This document shows, piece after piece, positions 44,547 to 54,208 of a stretch of DNA of 64,000 nucleotides; position 1 is the first letter of the stretch, and each line of letters starts with the position of its first letter. The DNA is from an uncultured Eubacterium sp. (GTDB lineage Bacteria > Bacillota > Clostridia > Lachnospirales > Lachnospiraceae). Under the pieces are notes generated by a model. That model saw only the letters and a program-made list of their open reading frames with translations. It was not told the origin of the DNA and ran no database searches. The translations under genes and the position numbers were made by a program. The stretch spans positions 1-64,000 of the forward strand of contig CAMEWO010000007.1 of NCBI GenBank assembly GCA_945946665.1. The letters are read 5' to 3'.

Positions 44547-44597
44547 TAAAAAAATCAGTATCCGAACAACACCAAAATGATGCTGTTCAAATACTGA
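44547..44597 (-). terminator. Terminator of the polytopic membrane protein gene
   Basis: TCAGTAT (44555-44561) pairs with ATACTGA (44591-44597), with an inner GAACA/TGTTC stem. On the minus strand a run of seven T follows. It lies 50 bases after the stop. Confidence 0.85.
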
Positions 44598-44646
44598 CAA
44601 AAAATAATTTATAACTTTACGTATTAGTTTCAAATTAATACTACAT

Positions 44647-46038
44647 TCATCTTCTTTTTCTAGCAAACCCAGACACACAGTTTGTCAGAATATACATTAT
44701 TACAACCACCGACACCAGAAGCGCCCTGTAAGTAAAGAAGAAGTGAATATATGAATGGTTGTTTAAAACCAGAAAACGCATTACTGGCAACAGACTTACA
44801 ATAACCAGTACTTTATTAATACAGCTCTTTGTTTTTCCCCTGAACAGATACCATATACTAAACACTACAAGTCCAACCAGGAATATGAATATCATAGCTG
44901 TTCCATATGACATGGTACTCTTGAATGGATATATGCATCCAATATTTCTCCACAGCGCACCACTGATTCTTTCGTAATTCGATACTACTTCTGCACCAGG
45001 CACATTACCAAGAGTTGCATCTCCACTGATTCTTAACGCCGCCTGGCTTAAAGCATTAAAGAAAGCATCCTTTCCAAGAACAACTAATGCCAGAGCCCAT
45101 TTTAAAGCAATCATCAAACCATAGGACCCAAGCCAGACAATGCCACTTTTTATCAGGCAAATTAATTCTTCTTTTATAGGCTTCATCTGGTTATGTCTGT
45201 TTTTTACAATCAGATACAAAACATACGCCATGGTAAATGTAACTGTTTCTGTTGTAAGGAAATCCACGAATGCAGTCACAATTCCAGCGCAGGCCAACAC
45301 AGCCCACAGAATTACTTCCGGCTTACGATTATCTAACTTATGCTCATCTGCCTTCTGATTGTCCAGCTTATGTTCATCCCTTTTCACCTTATCATTTTGT
45401 GCATCTTTCTTTTCATACGCCCTTGTAAGCAAGACAAACAAAACCGGTAGCTCCACCGACATTACAACAAATGGCATTGCATATTCGACGCAGAATGCAC
45501 ACATCCACACAGACACCAGCATAAGTCCTACTCCATAACATACGCCAAATATAGAATAGCGATTCTTAAACAGAAAGATTTCAAACCATACTGTCATTAT
45601 AAGAATCAGTATTCCAAGCACCATACGCACCCCTACAATATCAAATATGACAAATAATGGTCGAAGAAGCACCATTGAGCCATGCCAGTACCTTGAATAA
45701 TCCACATTAGGTTCTACCTTGTTGCCCACTGCGTATGCAAAGCTGGTCTGTACACCTTCATCTTCAGGGTTATAGTAGGATGCACTAAGGATAGACTTTA
45801 CCAGATTATTCTGGTCAATGTGATATATTATATTCGTAAGAATACAGTCAGCGTAGTTATCCTGTCTGCTAAGAAACATATAATCCGTAACATGGTCAAA
45901 CATCTGATGATTATTATAATAATCGGACGACCTTTCCATATTCTTTTGTAATGCATTCTGCGGAATCAGAGCTGTTAAAAACAGCAATGCAATGCATATC
46001 ACGATTGTTGCTGTCCCGCTTATCAGTACCTTTTTCAT
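44647..46038 (-). CDS. Polytopic membrane protein, possibly GT-C type glycosyltransferase
   Basis: About ten membrane segments in 463 residues with a large extracytoplasmic loop after the first one (about 30-115), a layout typical of GT-C membrane glycosyltransferases. The loop carries NYADCILTNIIYHID and RYWHGSMVLLRPLFVIFD, which I have no firm family for. A cytoplasmic loop near 215-235 holds the small repeat DEHKLDN twice. I chose ATG 46038 (MKKVLIS), seven bases after AGGTG, over ATG 46044. It is monocistronic, with a strong terminator. Its function is not known; sugar transfer in surface-polymer synthesis is the most natural guess. Confidence 0.72.
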   Translation of the reverse strand: MKKVLISGTATIVICIALLFLTALIPQNALQKNMERSSDYYNNHQMFDHVTDYMFLSRQDNYADCILTNIIYHIDQNNLVKSILSASYYNPEDEGVQTSFAYAVGNKVEPNVDYSRYWHGSMVLLRPLFVIFDIVGVRMVLGILILIMTVWFEIFLFKNRYSIFGVCYGVGLMLVSVWMCAFCVEYAMPFVVMSVELPVLFVLLTRAYEKKDAQNDKVKRDEHKLDNQKADEHKLDNRKPEVILWAVLACAGIVTAFVDFLTTETVTFTMAYVLYLIVKNRHNQMKPIKEELICLIKSGIVWLGSYGLMIALKWALALVVLGKDAFFNALSQAALRISGDATLGNVPGAEVVSNYERISGALWRNIGCIYPFKSTMSYGTAMIFIFLVGLVVFSIWYLFRGKTKSCINKVLVIVSLLPVMRFLVLNNHSYIHFFFTYRALLVSVVVIMYILTNCVSGFARKRR

Positions 46039-46063
46039 TCTCATGCACCTGTGTTACTTCTAT

Positions 46064-46095
46064 AAGTTAATCTTTCCTGAAGTTAATCTTTCCTG
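46064..46095. repeat. Tandem 16-bp direct repeat
   Basis: AAGTTAATCTTTCCTG occurs twice without a gap (46064-46079 and 46080-46095), upstream of the membrane-protein gene. It may be a regulator site or a slippage duplication. Confidence 0.85.
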
Positions 46096-46146
46096 TTTTC
46101 TGCACTATTAAATATTATCTGCTGTGTTATATAATCTACTCCACAG

Positions 46147-47511
46147 CTAGGAAACCACATCCAGAAGGTTCTTAATAGCTTCCATGTATATAAGGACTGC
46201 TTCCTCCATATCTGAAACACGAATAAACTCATCAGAACTGTGAATACGGTAATCTATTCCTGGCTTCTCAGGTCCAAATGCAATTATATTCTTAAGTGAC
46301 TTGGCATAGGTTCCTCCACCAATTACCATAGGTTTGTTATCTGTATCACCTGTCACATCTACATACGCCTTGTATAGAGCCTCAACCAGTGGCGACTCTC
46401 TTGGAAAGAACAATGGAGCATGCATATGCTTTATCTCAATTCGTCCGTTCTCATCTTCCAGCTTTCCCTCACACATTTTGCGGACTTCATCCTCTTTCAG
46501 TGTTACAGGAACTCTTATATCAATAGTACATGTGATAACACCATCCTGTGTCTTAACAATTCCATTACACAGAGTAAGACTTCCGTACTCATCTTCATAT
46601 TTAAGACCAATGCCCGAACCATCACAGGATGTACCAATATGTGTATTGTAAAACTCAACGAAATCATCCTCAAAGCCAGCTTTAGCAAGGCATTCAAAGG
46701 TTACTCCGGCTGCATTGACACCTAGTGTCGGTGTACTTGCGTGGGCAGATACTCCCTTTGCATATATGCTGATCTGACCATTCTCTTCTGTCACCTTGTA
46801 CGTCTGGAGTTTTGTTTCTGAAAGAGCTTTTTCAATTCTTTCCTTCATCCCATCTGACGCAGGAATTACTGTAGTGCAGGAATCACACACAGCATTTGGA
46901 ACAAATCCTCCATTCATAGAGATAATCCTTGTGTTCTTGGAGTAAGCCCTCATACCCAGCATACCCTTCTCTCCATGTATACATGGAAAGTTGCCATCTG
47001 GGGTAAATCCACAGGACAGCTCCTCCTCTACTTCATTATAATGTTCCATACATTTTGAACCAGTCTCCTCATTACATCCCATAATAAGACGGACCCTCTT
47101 GTTGATTTTCACTCCTGAATCACGAAGCAGCTTCATTGCATACAGCGCTTCTATTACAGGTCCTTTATCATCAGTGGTTCCACGTCCATATACATAGTCC
47201 CCTTCTCTTGTAACCTTGAATGGCTCGTGCTTCCAGTCTCCACCAGCAGGCACAACATCAAGGTGACCTGCTATACCAATGATATCTTCTCCTTCTCCCA
47301 TCTGGGCATAACCACAGTAATTATCAAGATTAACTGTCTCAAACCCCAGTTCCTTTGCTATCTTAAGCCCCTCTTCCAGTGCCCTGGCTGGCCCCTCTCC
47401 GAAAGGCATACCTTCTGCCGGTGTTCCAAGCTGTGAATCAATGGCAACAAGTCTGCCCAGATTCTCTACCATTTCCTCTGATAATGCATGAATTTCCTCA
47501 TTTATGCCCAT
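46147..47511 (-). CDS. M20-family dipeptidase (PepV/Sapep type)
   Basis: A cytoplasmic zinc or manganese dipeptidase of 454 residues. Metal-site motifs are GHLDVVPAGGDW (His, Asp), GTTDDKGPVIEALYAM (Asp) and MGCNEETGSKCMEHY (Glu pair), with a late HSSDEFIRVSDM (His). Family members use a water activated by Glu to split dipeptides with an N-terminal side-chain preference. I set the start at ATG 47511, right after GAGGAGAG; the longer frame upstream runs into the kinase gene. It begins 14 bases after the stop of the hybrid kinase gene, so the two may be co-transcribed. Confidence 0.9.
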   Translation of the reverse strand: MGINEEIHALSEEMVENLGRLVAIDSQLGTPAEGMPFGEGPARALEEGLKIAKELGFETVNLDNYCGYAQMGEGEDIIGIAGHLDVVPAGGDWKHEPFKVTREGDYVYGRGTTDDKGPVIEALYAMKLLRDSGVKINKRVRLIMGCNEETGSKCMEHYNEVEEELSCGFTPDGNFPCIHGEKGMLGMRAYSKNTRIISMNGGFVPNAVCDSCTTVIPASDGMKERIEKALSETKLQTYKVTEENGQISIYAKGVSAHASTPTLGVNAAGVTFECLAKAGFEDDFVEFYNTHIGTSCDGSGIGLKYEDEYGSLTLCNGIVKTQDGVITCTIDIRVPVTLKEDEVRKMCEGKLEDENGRIEIKHMHAPLFFPRESPLVEALYKAYVDVTGDTDNKPMVIGGGTYAKSLKNIIAFGPEKPGIDYRIHSSDEFIRVSDMEEAVLIYMEAIKNLLDVVS

Positions 47512-47525
47512 ACTCTCTCCTCTAT

Positions 47526-50426
47526 TTATTTGTTCAACCATTTTTGCAGCACGCCCAATAAGGTTTTCAATTCCAGTGGTTTTGCAATATGCCCATTCAT
47601 TCCCACCGTCTTTGCCGCCTGCACGTCTTCTGCAAAAGCATTTGCCGTCATTGCAACAATAGGCACCTGCCTGCAATAATTCCGGTTTATGGCCCGGATT
47701 GCCCTCGTTGCGTCATATCCGTTCATCTTTGGCATCTGGATATCCATAAACACAATGTCATAATAGCCATCTTCGCACTCGTTCATCCGGTCAACAGCCT
47801 CTGTACCGTCACTGACACGTTCCACAGACAGCCCTGTCATTTCCAGTATTACAGTGGCAACCTCAACATTCAGTTCATTATCCTCTACAAGCAGTGCACG
47901 GTACCCTGAAAGCTCCATGGATGCAAGATCATCCATAGTCATAACAGGTTCCTGCTGCACCTCTTCATCCATAAGTGTACAGAAAGTTTTTACCAGTCTT
48001 GAACGGAACATAGGCTTACTGATAAATGCATTTGCCCCTGCTGCCCTGGCTTCCTGTTCAATATCAGACCAGTCATAAGCAGAGATAATGATGATTGGAA
48101 CATCATTACCTACTTCCTTTCTAATGGCTCTGGTGGTTTCTATCCCATCCATACCAGGCATCTTCCAGTCAATGATACATGCAAAATAATCTTTATTCTG
48201 CTCATGACACTGCACTACTTCCTGGACTGCCTCCTCACCGGTGGCAACTCCTTTTGTCCTCATTCCAAGGTCATCCAGCACACTGCAGCAAGATTCCAGA
48301 CTCAGCTTATCATCATCAGCCACCAGAACATCCAGGTTCACAAATTTATCATACTGGATTTCCTCTGTATCCTGAAGCTGCAGGTAAAATGTTACTGTAA
48401 AACGTGAGCCAACACCAAGGATACTTTCCACCTTGATATCACCACCCATCATACGGACAATATTCCGGCTGATAGACATACCAAGCCCTGTTCCCTGAAT
48501 CTGGGCAACCCGGTCATCGTCCGCCCGTGAAAACGGTTCAAAAATCCGGTCTACAAATTCATTACGCATACCGATGCCATTATCCTCAAATATAAACTCG
48601 TAGCATCCCACCTTCGCCTGATTTGAAGGCTTCTCTGAAATAGAGAGGCGGATTTCACCTCCATCTGGAGTATATTTCACGGCATTACCCATGATATTTG
48701 TAAATACCTTCTGTATGCGGAGACTGTCTCCTATTACTTCCTCATGTGTCAGATTAGAAATATTAACTTTTAATTCGTGATGGTGCTCCTTCACCTGGGA
48801 ACTGGTCATGGCAATGAGATTATCAACCAGATCTGAAAGATTAAACTCTTCCTCCACCAGCTGTACCTTACCTGATTCTATTTTACTCATATCCAGCACT
48901 TCATTTATAAGACTGAGCAGGTGCTTACTTGCCATGGTAATCTTTTGCAGGCTGTCCTGCACACGTTCCCTGTCATCAATATGTGAAGCCGCAATTGCAG
49001 TCATTCCTATAATACCGTTCATAGGCGTTCTGATGTCATGAGACATATTAGACAGAAAATCTGTTTTCGCCTTGTTTGCTGCTTCCGCTGCATCATACGC
49101 AGCCTGTAGCGCCATCTCCTGGGCTCTTTCTTTTTTAATCAGATCGTCCACATTACGTGTTCCGATGACCACAACATTATCTCCGTCCCTTTCCTGGACA
49201 TAAGCCACCCTGACCTGAAGATAACTGGTTCTTCCCCATGTCAGTGCTTCATAGGTAACTGAGTAACTCTCCTTCTGGGAGCGGATATAATCAAGGGACA
49301 GTTTCTCAATATACTCCTCACGGCTTCTATCAGAAACATATTCTTTGGCATAGCTTCTCACAATCTTTGACCAGCAATTATTATTCTTTGCAAAATAACT
49401 ATCTGTGGATTTGGCACACTCATCTGTACGGAAAGGCGTGACAGCATCTGTATCAGGATCCAGCAGAAGAACAGAATAATATTCCATGGCAAGACCCTCA
49501 ATAATATCACGCTGGATTTCCATTTCGTGGGTTAATTTCAACTGGTGGCGCATTTCTGCATCAACATCCCTAAGCCCCAGAACAAATGTAATGTTGTTAC
49601 TATTATCAACAATTTTTACAACACTCATTTCGTAATAAGAAATGATGCCTGCCATACTCCTTCTGAAGCCCAGCTTATAAAGTCCCTCATCCGGCACCCT
49701 TTCATGTAATACATCTAATCCAGCCAGTTCTCTTGTACGTTCACGGTCTTCCGGTACAACAAATGTATCAATATATTTGTTTAAAACTACAGAATAATCC
49801 CCATCTTCCATCAGTTCATCAAGAAGCTGTGAACTCATGCCCATTCCGTCTGTGCGATAAAGGGACATGGCACCGGTTTTTCCATCAATTTTAAACAAAC
49901 TGCTGTATTCCTTGCTCAATGCTACAGAAATAGTTGACTCTTCCTTGAGAGCTGAATTGGTTCTCTCCACTTCTGCAAGGGCGTCTTCAACTTTCTTCTG
50001 TCTGGCAATTTCCTGCTTCCTTTTCTCATGGACATTCCTGACTCCCATAACAAATCCGTTGTTATCACTGTCAGGCTTCATGAACCGGCACTGGATATAG
50101 TGCGGATTTTCTTTTGGGTGTGTCCGGAAATCGATAGTATATGTTGTTTTATCTGCCAGTATCTCTTTTACACCAGCCAGCAGACGAACCTGGTCAAACA
50201 GATGCTTGTCTTCTTCCAGCACTCCGCTATTAACGAATGCACTCATAATATCTTCGTAGTATCCATTGCCAAAGTTGTCGCCATAGCGTTTACGCAGAAC
50301 TTGCCCCATACGGTAGCAGACAGACTGTCCTGTATCCATATTCACTACAAAAATGTTGTCATAGGGAATAGCAAGTGCCTTAGACAGGTTGTCCAGAAAC
50401 TGTATTCCTTCCTTTGTTTCCTCCAT
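47526..50426 (-). CDS. Cytoplasmic hybrid histidine kinase with two receivers
   Basis: A 966-residue kinase without membrane segments. The first 430 residues hold several PAS-like domains. HisKA follows, with phospho-His near 463 ([13 protein letters not shown]), then HATPase (about 570-690), receiver 1 (Asp near 752, [11 protein letters not shown]) and receiver 2 (Asp near 893, [11 protein letters not shown]). No HPt domain is attached, so phosphate must leave to a separate one. Its signal is intracellular. A terminal response regulator is not nearby. The ribosome site CAAGGAG precedes the ATG. Confidence 0.9.
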   Translation of the reverse strand: MEETKEGIQFLDNLSKALAIPYDNIFVVNMDTGQSVCYRMGQVLRKRYGDNFGNGYYEDIMSAFVNSGVLEEDKHLFDQVRLLAGVKEILADKTTYTIDFRTHPKENPHYIQCRFMKPDSDNNGFVMGVRNVHEKRKQEIARQKKVEDALAEVERTNSALKEESTISVALSKEYSSLFKIDGKTGAMSLYRTDGMGMSSQLLDELMEDGDYSVVLNKYIDTFVVPEDRERTRELAGLDVLHERVPDEGLYKLGFRRSMAGIISYYEMSVVKIVDNSNNITFVLGLRDVDAEMRHQLKLTHEMEIQRDIIEGLAMEYYSVLLLDPDTDAVTPFRTDECAKSTDSYFAKNNNCWSKIVRSYAKEYVSDRSREEYIEKLSLDYIRSQKESYSVTYEALTWGRTSYLQVRVAYVQERDGDNVVVIGTRNVDDLIKKERAQEMALQAAYDAAEAANKAKTDFLSNMSHDIRTPMNGIIGMTAIAASHIDDRERVQDSLQKITMASKHLLSLINEVLDMSKIESGKVQLVEEEFNLSDLVDNLIAMTSSQVKEHHHELKVNISNLTHEEVIGDSLRIQKVFTNIMGNAVKYTPDGGEIRLSISEKPSNQAKVGCYEFIFEDNGIGMRNEFVDRIFEPFSRADDDRVAQIQGTGLGMSISRNIVRMMGGDIKVESILGVGSRFTVTFYLQLQDTEEIQYDKFVNLDVLVADDDKLSLESCCSVLDDLGMRTKGVATGEEAVQEVVQCHEQNKDYFACIIDWKMPGMDGIETTRAIRKEVGNDVPIIIISAYDWSDIEQEARAAGANAFISKPMFRSRLVKTFCTLMDEEVQQEPVMTMDDLASMELSGYRALLVEDNELNVEVATVILEMTGLSVERVSDGTEAVDRMNECEDGYYDIVFMDIQMPKMNGYDATRAIRAINRNYCRQVPIVAMTANAFAEDVQAAKTVGMNGHIAKPLELKTLLGVLQKWLNK

Positions 50427-50535
50427 CTTTTTCTCCTTGACGTTAGCAGACTAAAAAGCCCGATATTTCTTATATTTTACCATTTTTGCCATGTTTTTAC
50501 AATAGATTTAGACACGTTCTCTACTTGTTATACTT

Positions 50536-50625
50536 TTAATTCTCCTCCTTGTTTTGTTTCCTTTTCCACACGAACCTTGCAATCAGTGCAATGCCAATTG
50601 CCATTATCCAGATGAATACCTCAAA
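50536..50625 (-). pseudogene. In-frame membrane-segment fragment directly behind the GH43 stop
   Basis: The frame of the GH43 gene stays open after its TAA for 29 codons, to a stop at 50536-50538. It encodes one hydrophobic segment and a basic tail (VFIWIMAIGIALIARFVW, then KRKQNKEEN). This looks like the last membrane helix of a transporter whose body has been deleted, or a lost C-terminal anchor. No start codon or ribosome site lies within it. Confidence 0.45.
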
Positions 50626-52173
50626 TTATTCAAAAGTCAAATTCAGCAAATCAAACCTACCCTTCCCCTTAAATACCAAATACAGTGGCTTATCTCCATA
50701 TTCTTCTAATTCTACCACATATTTGCGCCATTCTTTTGAAGAGAAGACCTCTAAGCTGGTCTTACATTGATCCGTATCAAATTCTGAACTGTCGGTAATA
50801 CTTTCATCTGTACCTACATATATCCTGCCCTGTCCCTCACCTCTCAGCAACAAAGCAAGGCTACACTTTCCCACAAACGCAAAATACTTAAATCCTATCA
50901 ATGTGTTATCTGAAATACTGGTAATAAACCGTTCATTGTCTCCATGTGTAATATTAGGCTTTATTTTATCAGAACTTGAGTTTCCATTATGTGGCATTTC
51001 TCCATCCGTCAGATTGCATGCAATAACCGAAGGATACGTTCCCTTAGCCTTAAGCGGACCGCCATTCAGACCGCAGGATGTCATACAAACCTGTCTGATG
51101 CTTCCATCTTCCTGAATCTCTATCTCTTCCGCAAGTCCTTGTCTGGAATAGCTGGTAAGATGCGTATTTCTGTGATAAAAAATATAATATCGTCCGTTAA
51201 TGTACTCTATGCTTCCATGATTTGTCCCAGTACAGGCAAGCCTATCCTCCTCAAGTCTGTTCTTATATCCCACATCACCATTAGAAATAATAACACCTCC
51301 AGCTCTAAAACCCTTGTCCGGATAATCACTGATTGCATAGCACAACTGATGGTTAACTTGATTCGAATATATAAAATAATATTTTCCATTAATCTTTCGA
51401 ATGGAACTCGCCTCGAAAAATGCCAGATTCTCAAATTCAGTTCCCAATGCCATGCGATGGCATGGTACAATTCTTTTTGGCTCCGACTTTACAGTTAGCA
51501 TGTCGTTTTCCAGTTCCACACAGTTGGCGCCCATAATCCCGATACCATCCCGTGCAATATCTTCATCGGTCTTATTAAATGACTCTTTCATTTTCTCCTT
51601 AAGTGTATCCTCATCTACGCCTGACATTCTGGCCGAGTAAGACCATCCATAATATAAATAAATCTTTCCTTCATCATTTATCACCGCAGGATCAAAAGGA
51701 ATAAATCTTTTCATTAGTCTTCCATCCGGATATCGTACATCTCCATGGTACTCATAACGACCGACCGGTGTATCACATACCGCCACTGATATCGGTCCAT
51801 AAAATCCACCTTTCCCCTTAGCCGCCGAAAGGCAATAGTACAAATAATATCTTCCATCATTTCCGCAGACCACATCCGGTGCATACAAATACTTTCGCGG
51901 ACCATATCCATCCACAATCTCACTGGAATGCGGATCCTGACTTGCACTGTAGATTACCCCCTCATACTTCCAGTTCGATAAATCATCAACTGGAGCTGAA
52001 TAACCCACATAATCAAGTTCACAATACGTCTCTCCTCCTTCTTTGTCATGCGACCCGAATACATACACTCTGTCACCAATAACATGTGGTTCACCATCCG
52101 GTATGTAAACATCTATTGGCAGGTACGGATTATACACCTGTCCGTCATTGATTGCATTTTTTGTTGTAGTCAC
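50626..52173 (-). CDS. GH43 family glycosidase with C-terminal sandwich domain
   Basis: A 515-residue intracellular glycosidase (no signal peptide), most likely acting on arabinose- or xylose-containing oligosaccharides. GH43 propeller acids by pattern: Asp in NPYLPIDVYIPDGEPHV, Asp in KRFIPFDPAVINDEGK, and Glu in TEFENLAFFEASSIRKI. The C-terminal 130 residues form a beta-sandwich like a CBM6 domain (LLLRGEGQGRIYVG). The best start is GTG 52173, nine bases after GGAGG, within a longer frame beginning at 52218. It is divergent from the aryl-acid operon. An in-frame membrane-segment remnant follows its stop. Confidence 0.87.
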   Translation of the reverse strand: MTTTKNAINDGQVYNPYLPIDVYIPDGEPHVIGDRVYVFGSHDKEGGETYCELDYVGYSAPVDDLSNWKYEGVIYSASQDPHSSEIVDGYGPRKYLYAPDVVCGNDGRYYLYYCLSAAKGKGGFYGPISVAVCDTPVGRYEYHGDVRYPDGRLMKRFIPFDPAVINDEGKIYLYYGWSYSARMSGVDEDTLKEKMKESFNKTDEDIARDGIGIMGANCVELENDMLTVKSEPKRIVPCHRMALGTEFENLAFFEASSIRKINGKYYFIYSNQVNHQLCYAISDYPDKGFRAGGVIISNGDVGYKNRLEEDRLACTGTNHGSIEYINGRYYIFYHRNTHLTSYSRQGLAEEIEIQEDGSIRQVCMTSCGLNGGPLKAKGTYPSVIACNLTDGEMPHNGNSSSDKIKPNITHGDNERFITSISDNTLIGFKYFAFVGKCSLALLLRGEGQGRIYVGTDESITDSSEFDTDQCKTSLEVFSSKEWRKYVVELEEYGDKPLYLVFKGKGRFDLLNLTFE

Positions 52174-52463
52174 ATTCTTCACCCTCCTTATGCTTATTTC
52201 AAATATTTCCGACCACAAATTTTACGCTTTGTATCTTTCAAATTTGCACGCCCTACATCTAGGCAATATCCAGTTCTCCCCTTTGAGATGATTATTGCGA
52301 TTCGATGCTTTTTTCAATCTCATAATAACTCACATCTTCATATATCTCAACCCAATTAATGATTTTACTAGCTTTTATTTATCCAATTTCTTCATTGTCA
52401 AAATATGCATAACAACGTTTTCCATATGGTAACATATAAACGCAAAACGTGCTTCTTCTTTCG

Positions 52464-52556
52464 TTGACCTTCCCCAAATATTTTGTTATAATTTTGTTTA
52501 ATATTGAAAAGTGTTAAAGCGTTAAAGTATAGCATTAAAAATTTTTGTGTAGGAGA
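52464..52556 (+). promoter_or_regulatory. Promoter of the ligase/iorAB/paaK operon with tandem repeat
   Basis: TTGACC (52464-52469) and TATAAT (52487-52492) are 17 bases apart, close to consensus. Just downstream GTTAAAGC-GTTAAAGT (52513-52528) is an 8-base tandem that could bind a repressor. AGGAGA at 52551-52556 is the ribosome site. The rest of the 388-base gap to the GH43 gene is AT-rich, with no other gene recognised. Confidence 0.75.
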
Positions 52557-52561
52557 AAGAT

Positions 52562-54196
52562 ATGCCAATTACAGAATTTTTGGAAAGAAATGCCAGGTTG
52601 TATCCCAATGATGTATGTCTGGTAGAGATTAATCCCGAGATTAAAGAAGACAGAAGGGTTACCTGGAAAGAGTATGAGCTTATTGAACCGAGTCCCAAAA
52701 CCAGCTACCGCCGTGAAATAACGTGGAGCGTTTTTAATGAAAAAGCAAATCGTTTTGCTAATCTGCTGCTACAGAGAGGAATTAAAAAAGGTGATAAGGT
52801 TGCCATCCTGATGATGAATGGTTTGGAATGGCTTCCCATCTATTTTGGTGTGCTGAAAACCGGCGCATTGGCAGTGCCGCTGAACTTCAGATACTCCTCT
52901 GATGAAATTGAATATTGTGTCAATCTGGCTGAAGCAGATGTATTGGTATTCAGCAATCCATTTATCGGTCGTGTGGAAGAAATCGCAGACCGAATCAGCA
53001 AGGGAAGATTATTGATTTATGTAGGAGAAGGTTGCCCAGGTTTTGCAGATGATTATAATTCCCTGTCTGCAAACTGCTCCAGCCAGTCTCCCGCAATTCC
53101 ATTGTTTGAGGATGATGATGCTGCCATCTATTTTTCTTCAGGAACTACAGGATTTCCGAAAGCAATATTACATAAACACAAAAGCCTTACCCATTCCTGT
53201 CTGGTAGAACAAAATCACCATGGACAGACCAAGGATGATGTATTCTTATGCATTCCTCCCCTGTACCATACTGGTGCCAAAATGCACTGGTTCGGAAGTC
53301 TGATTTCAGGAAGCAAGGCTGTTCTACTCAAAGGTACCAAACCGGAGTTTATTTTGGATGCAGTATCTAAAGAGAAATGTACCATCGTATGGCTCCTGGT
53401 TCCATGGGCACAGGATATTCTGGAGAGCATTGAGAGTGGTAAAGTACATCTGGAGGATTATGATTTATCCCAGTGGCGTCTGATGCATATCGGTGCACAG
53501 CCAGTTCCACAGAGCCTGATAAAGAAGTGGAAACAATATTTCCCTAATCACCAGTATGATACAAACTACGGACTTTCAGAATCCATAGGTCCCGGCTGCG
53601 TGCACCTGGGCGTTGAGAATATTCACAAGGTTGGAGCTATCGGAAAAGCCGGGTATGGGTGGAAAGTAAAAATCGTAGATGAAGCACACAATACAGTGGC
53701 AAGGGGTGAAGTTGGTGAACTGGCGGTGAGTGGTCCCGGTGTCATGACCTGCTACTATCACGATGAGGAAGCTACCAAAGAGGTTCTGGACAACGGCTGG
53801 CTGTATACTGGTGATATGGCTCAGGAGGATGAAGATGGATTTATCTTTTTGGTAGACCGCAAAAAGGATGTCATTATCAGCGGAGGAGAAAACATTTATC
53901 CCGTGCAGATAGAAGACTTTATCCGCACCAATGAAAAAGTGCATGACGTTGCAGTTATCGGTCTAAAAGACAAGCGTTTGGGAGAAGTTGCAGCTGCAGT
54001 TATTGAACTGAAGGAAGGCGTCACCATGACCAAGGAAGAAATGGATGAATACTGCATGCGTCTTCCAAGATATAAGCGTCCCCATGAGATTATATTTGCG
54101 GATATTCCAAGAAATCCAACAGGTAAGATTGAGAAACCAAAATTGCGCGAACTGTATGGTGCAAGCAGATTGATTGCAGATCAAAATTTAAGTTAA
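52562..54196 (+). CDS. AMP-forming acyl/aryl-CoA ligase (adenylate-forming superfamily)
   Basis: A 544-residue enzyme that activates an organic acid to its CoA thioester using ATP. Signatures are the P-loop YFSSGTTGFPKAILH, the adenosine-binding GDMAQEDEDG followed by RKKDVIISGGENIYP, and the catalytic Lys in NPTGKIEKPKLRE. Residues about 25-50 hold a short insertion (ELIEPSPKTSYRREI). Substrate class is not decided by sequence; the neighbours (iorAB and a phenylacetate-CoA ligase) suggest an aryl or branched acid. It is the first gene of the operon. Confidence 0.85.
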   Translation: MPITEFLERNARLYPNDVCLVEINPEIKEDRRVTWKEYELIEPSPKTSYRREITWSVFNEKANRFANLLLQRGIKKGDKVAILMMNGLEWLPIYFGVLKTGALAVPLNFRYSSDEIEYCVNLAEADVLVFSNPFIGRVEEIADRISKGRLLIYVGEGCPGFADDYNSLSANCSSQSPAIPLFEDDDAAIYFSSGTTGFPKAILHKHKSLTHSCLVEQNHHGQTKDDVFLCIPPLYHTGAKMHWFGSLISGSKAVLLKGTKPEFILDAVSKEKCTIVWLLVPWAQDILESIESGKVHLEDYDLSQWRLMHIGAQPVPQSLIKKWKQYFPNHQYDTNYGLSESIGPGCVHLGVENIHKVGAIGKAGYGWKVKIVDEAHNTVARGEVGELAVSGPGVMTCYYHDEEATKEVLDNGWLYTGDMAQEDEDGFIFLVDRKKDVIISGGENIYPVQIEDFIRTNEKVHDVAVIGLKDKRLGEVAAAVIELKEGVTMTKEEMDEYCMRLPRYKRPHEIIFADIPRNPTGKIEKPKLRELYGASRLIADQNLS

Positions 54197-54208
54197 CGGA
54201 GGAAAGAA

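Noticed and set aside
50536..50628. Recoding (readthrough or selenocysteine) at the GH43 TAA
   Set aside because: The codon is TAA, no recoding element is seen, and the enzyme has no signal peptide that would make a membrane anchor useful.
52174..52340. Short minus-strand frames with a CxxC in the GH43 leader
   Set aside because: About 35 codons without a convincing ribosome site or family; they could be chance in AT-rich DNA.
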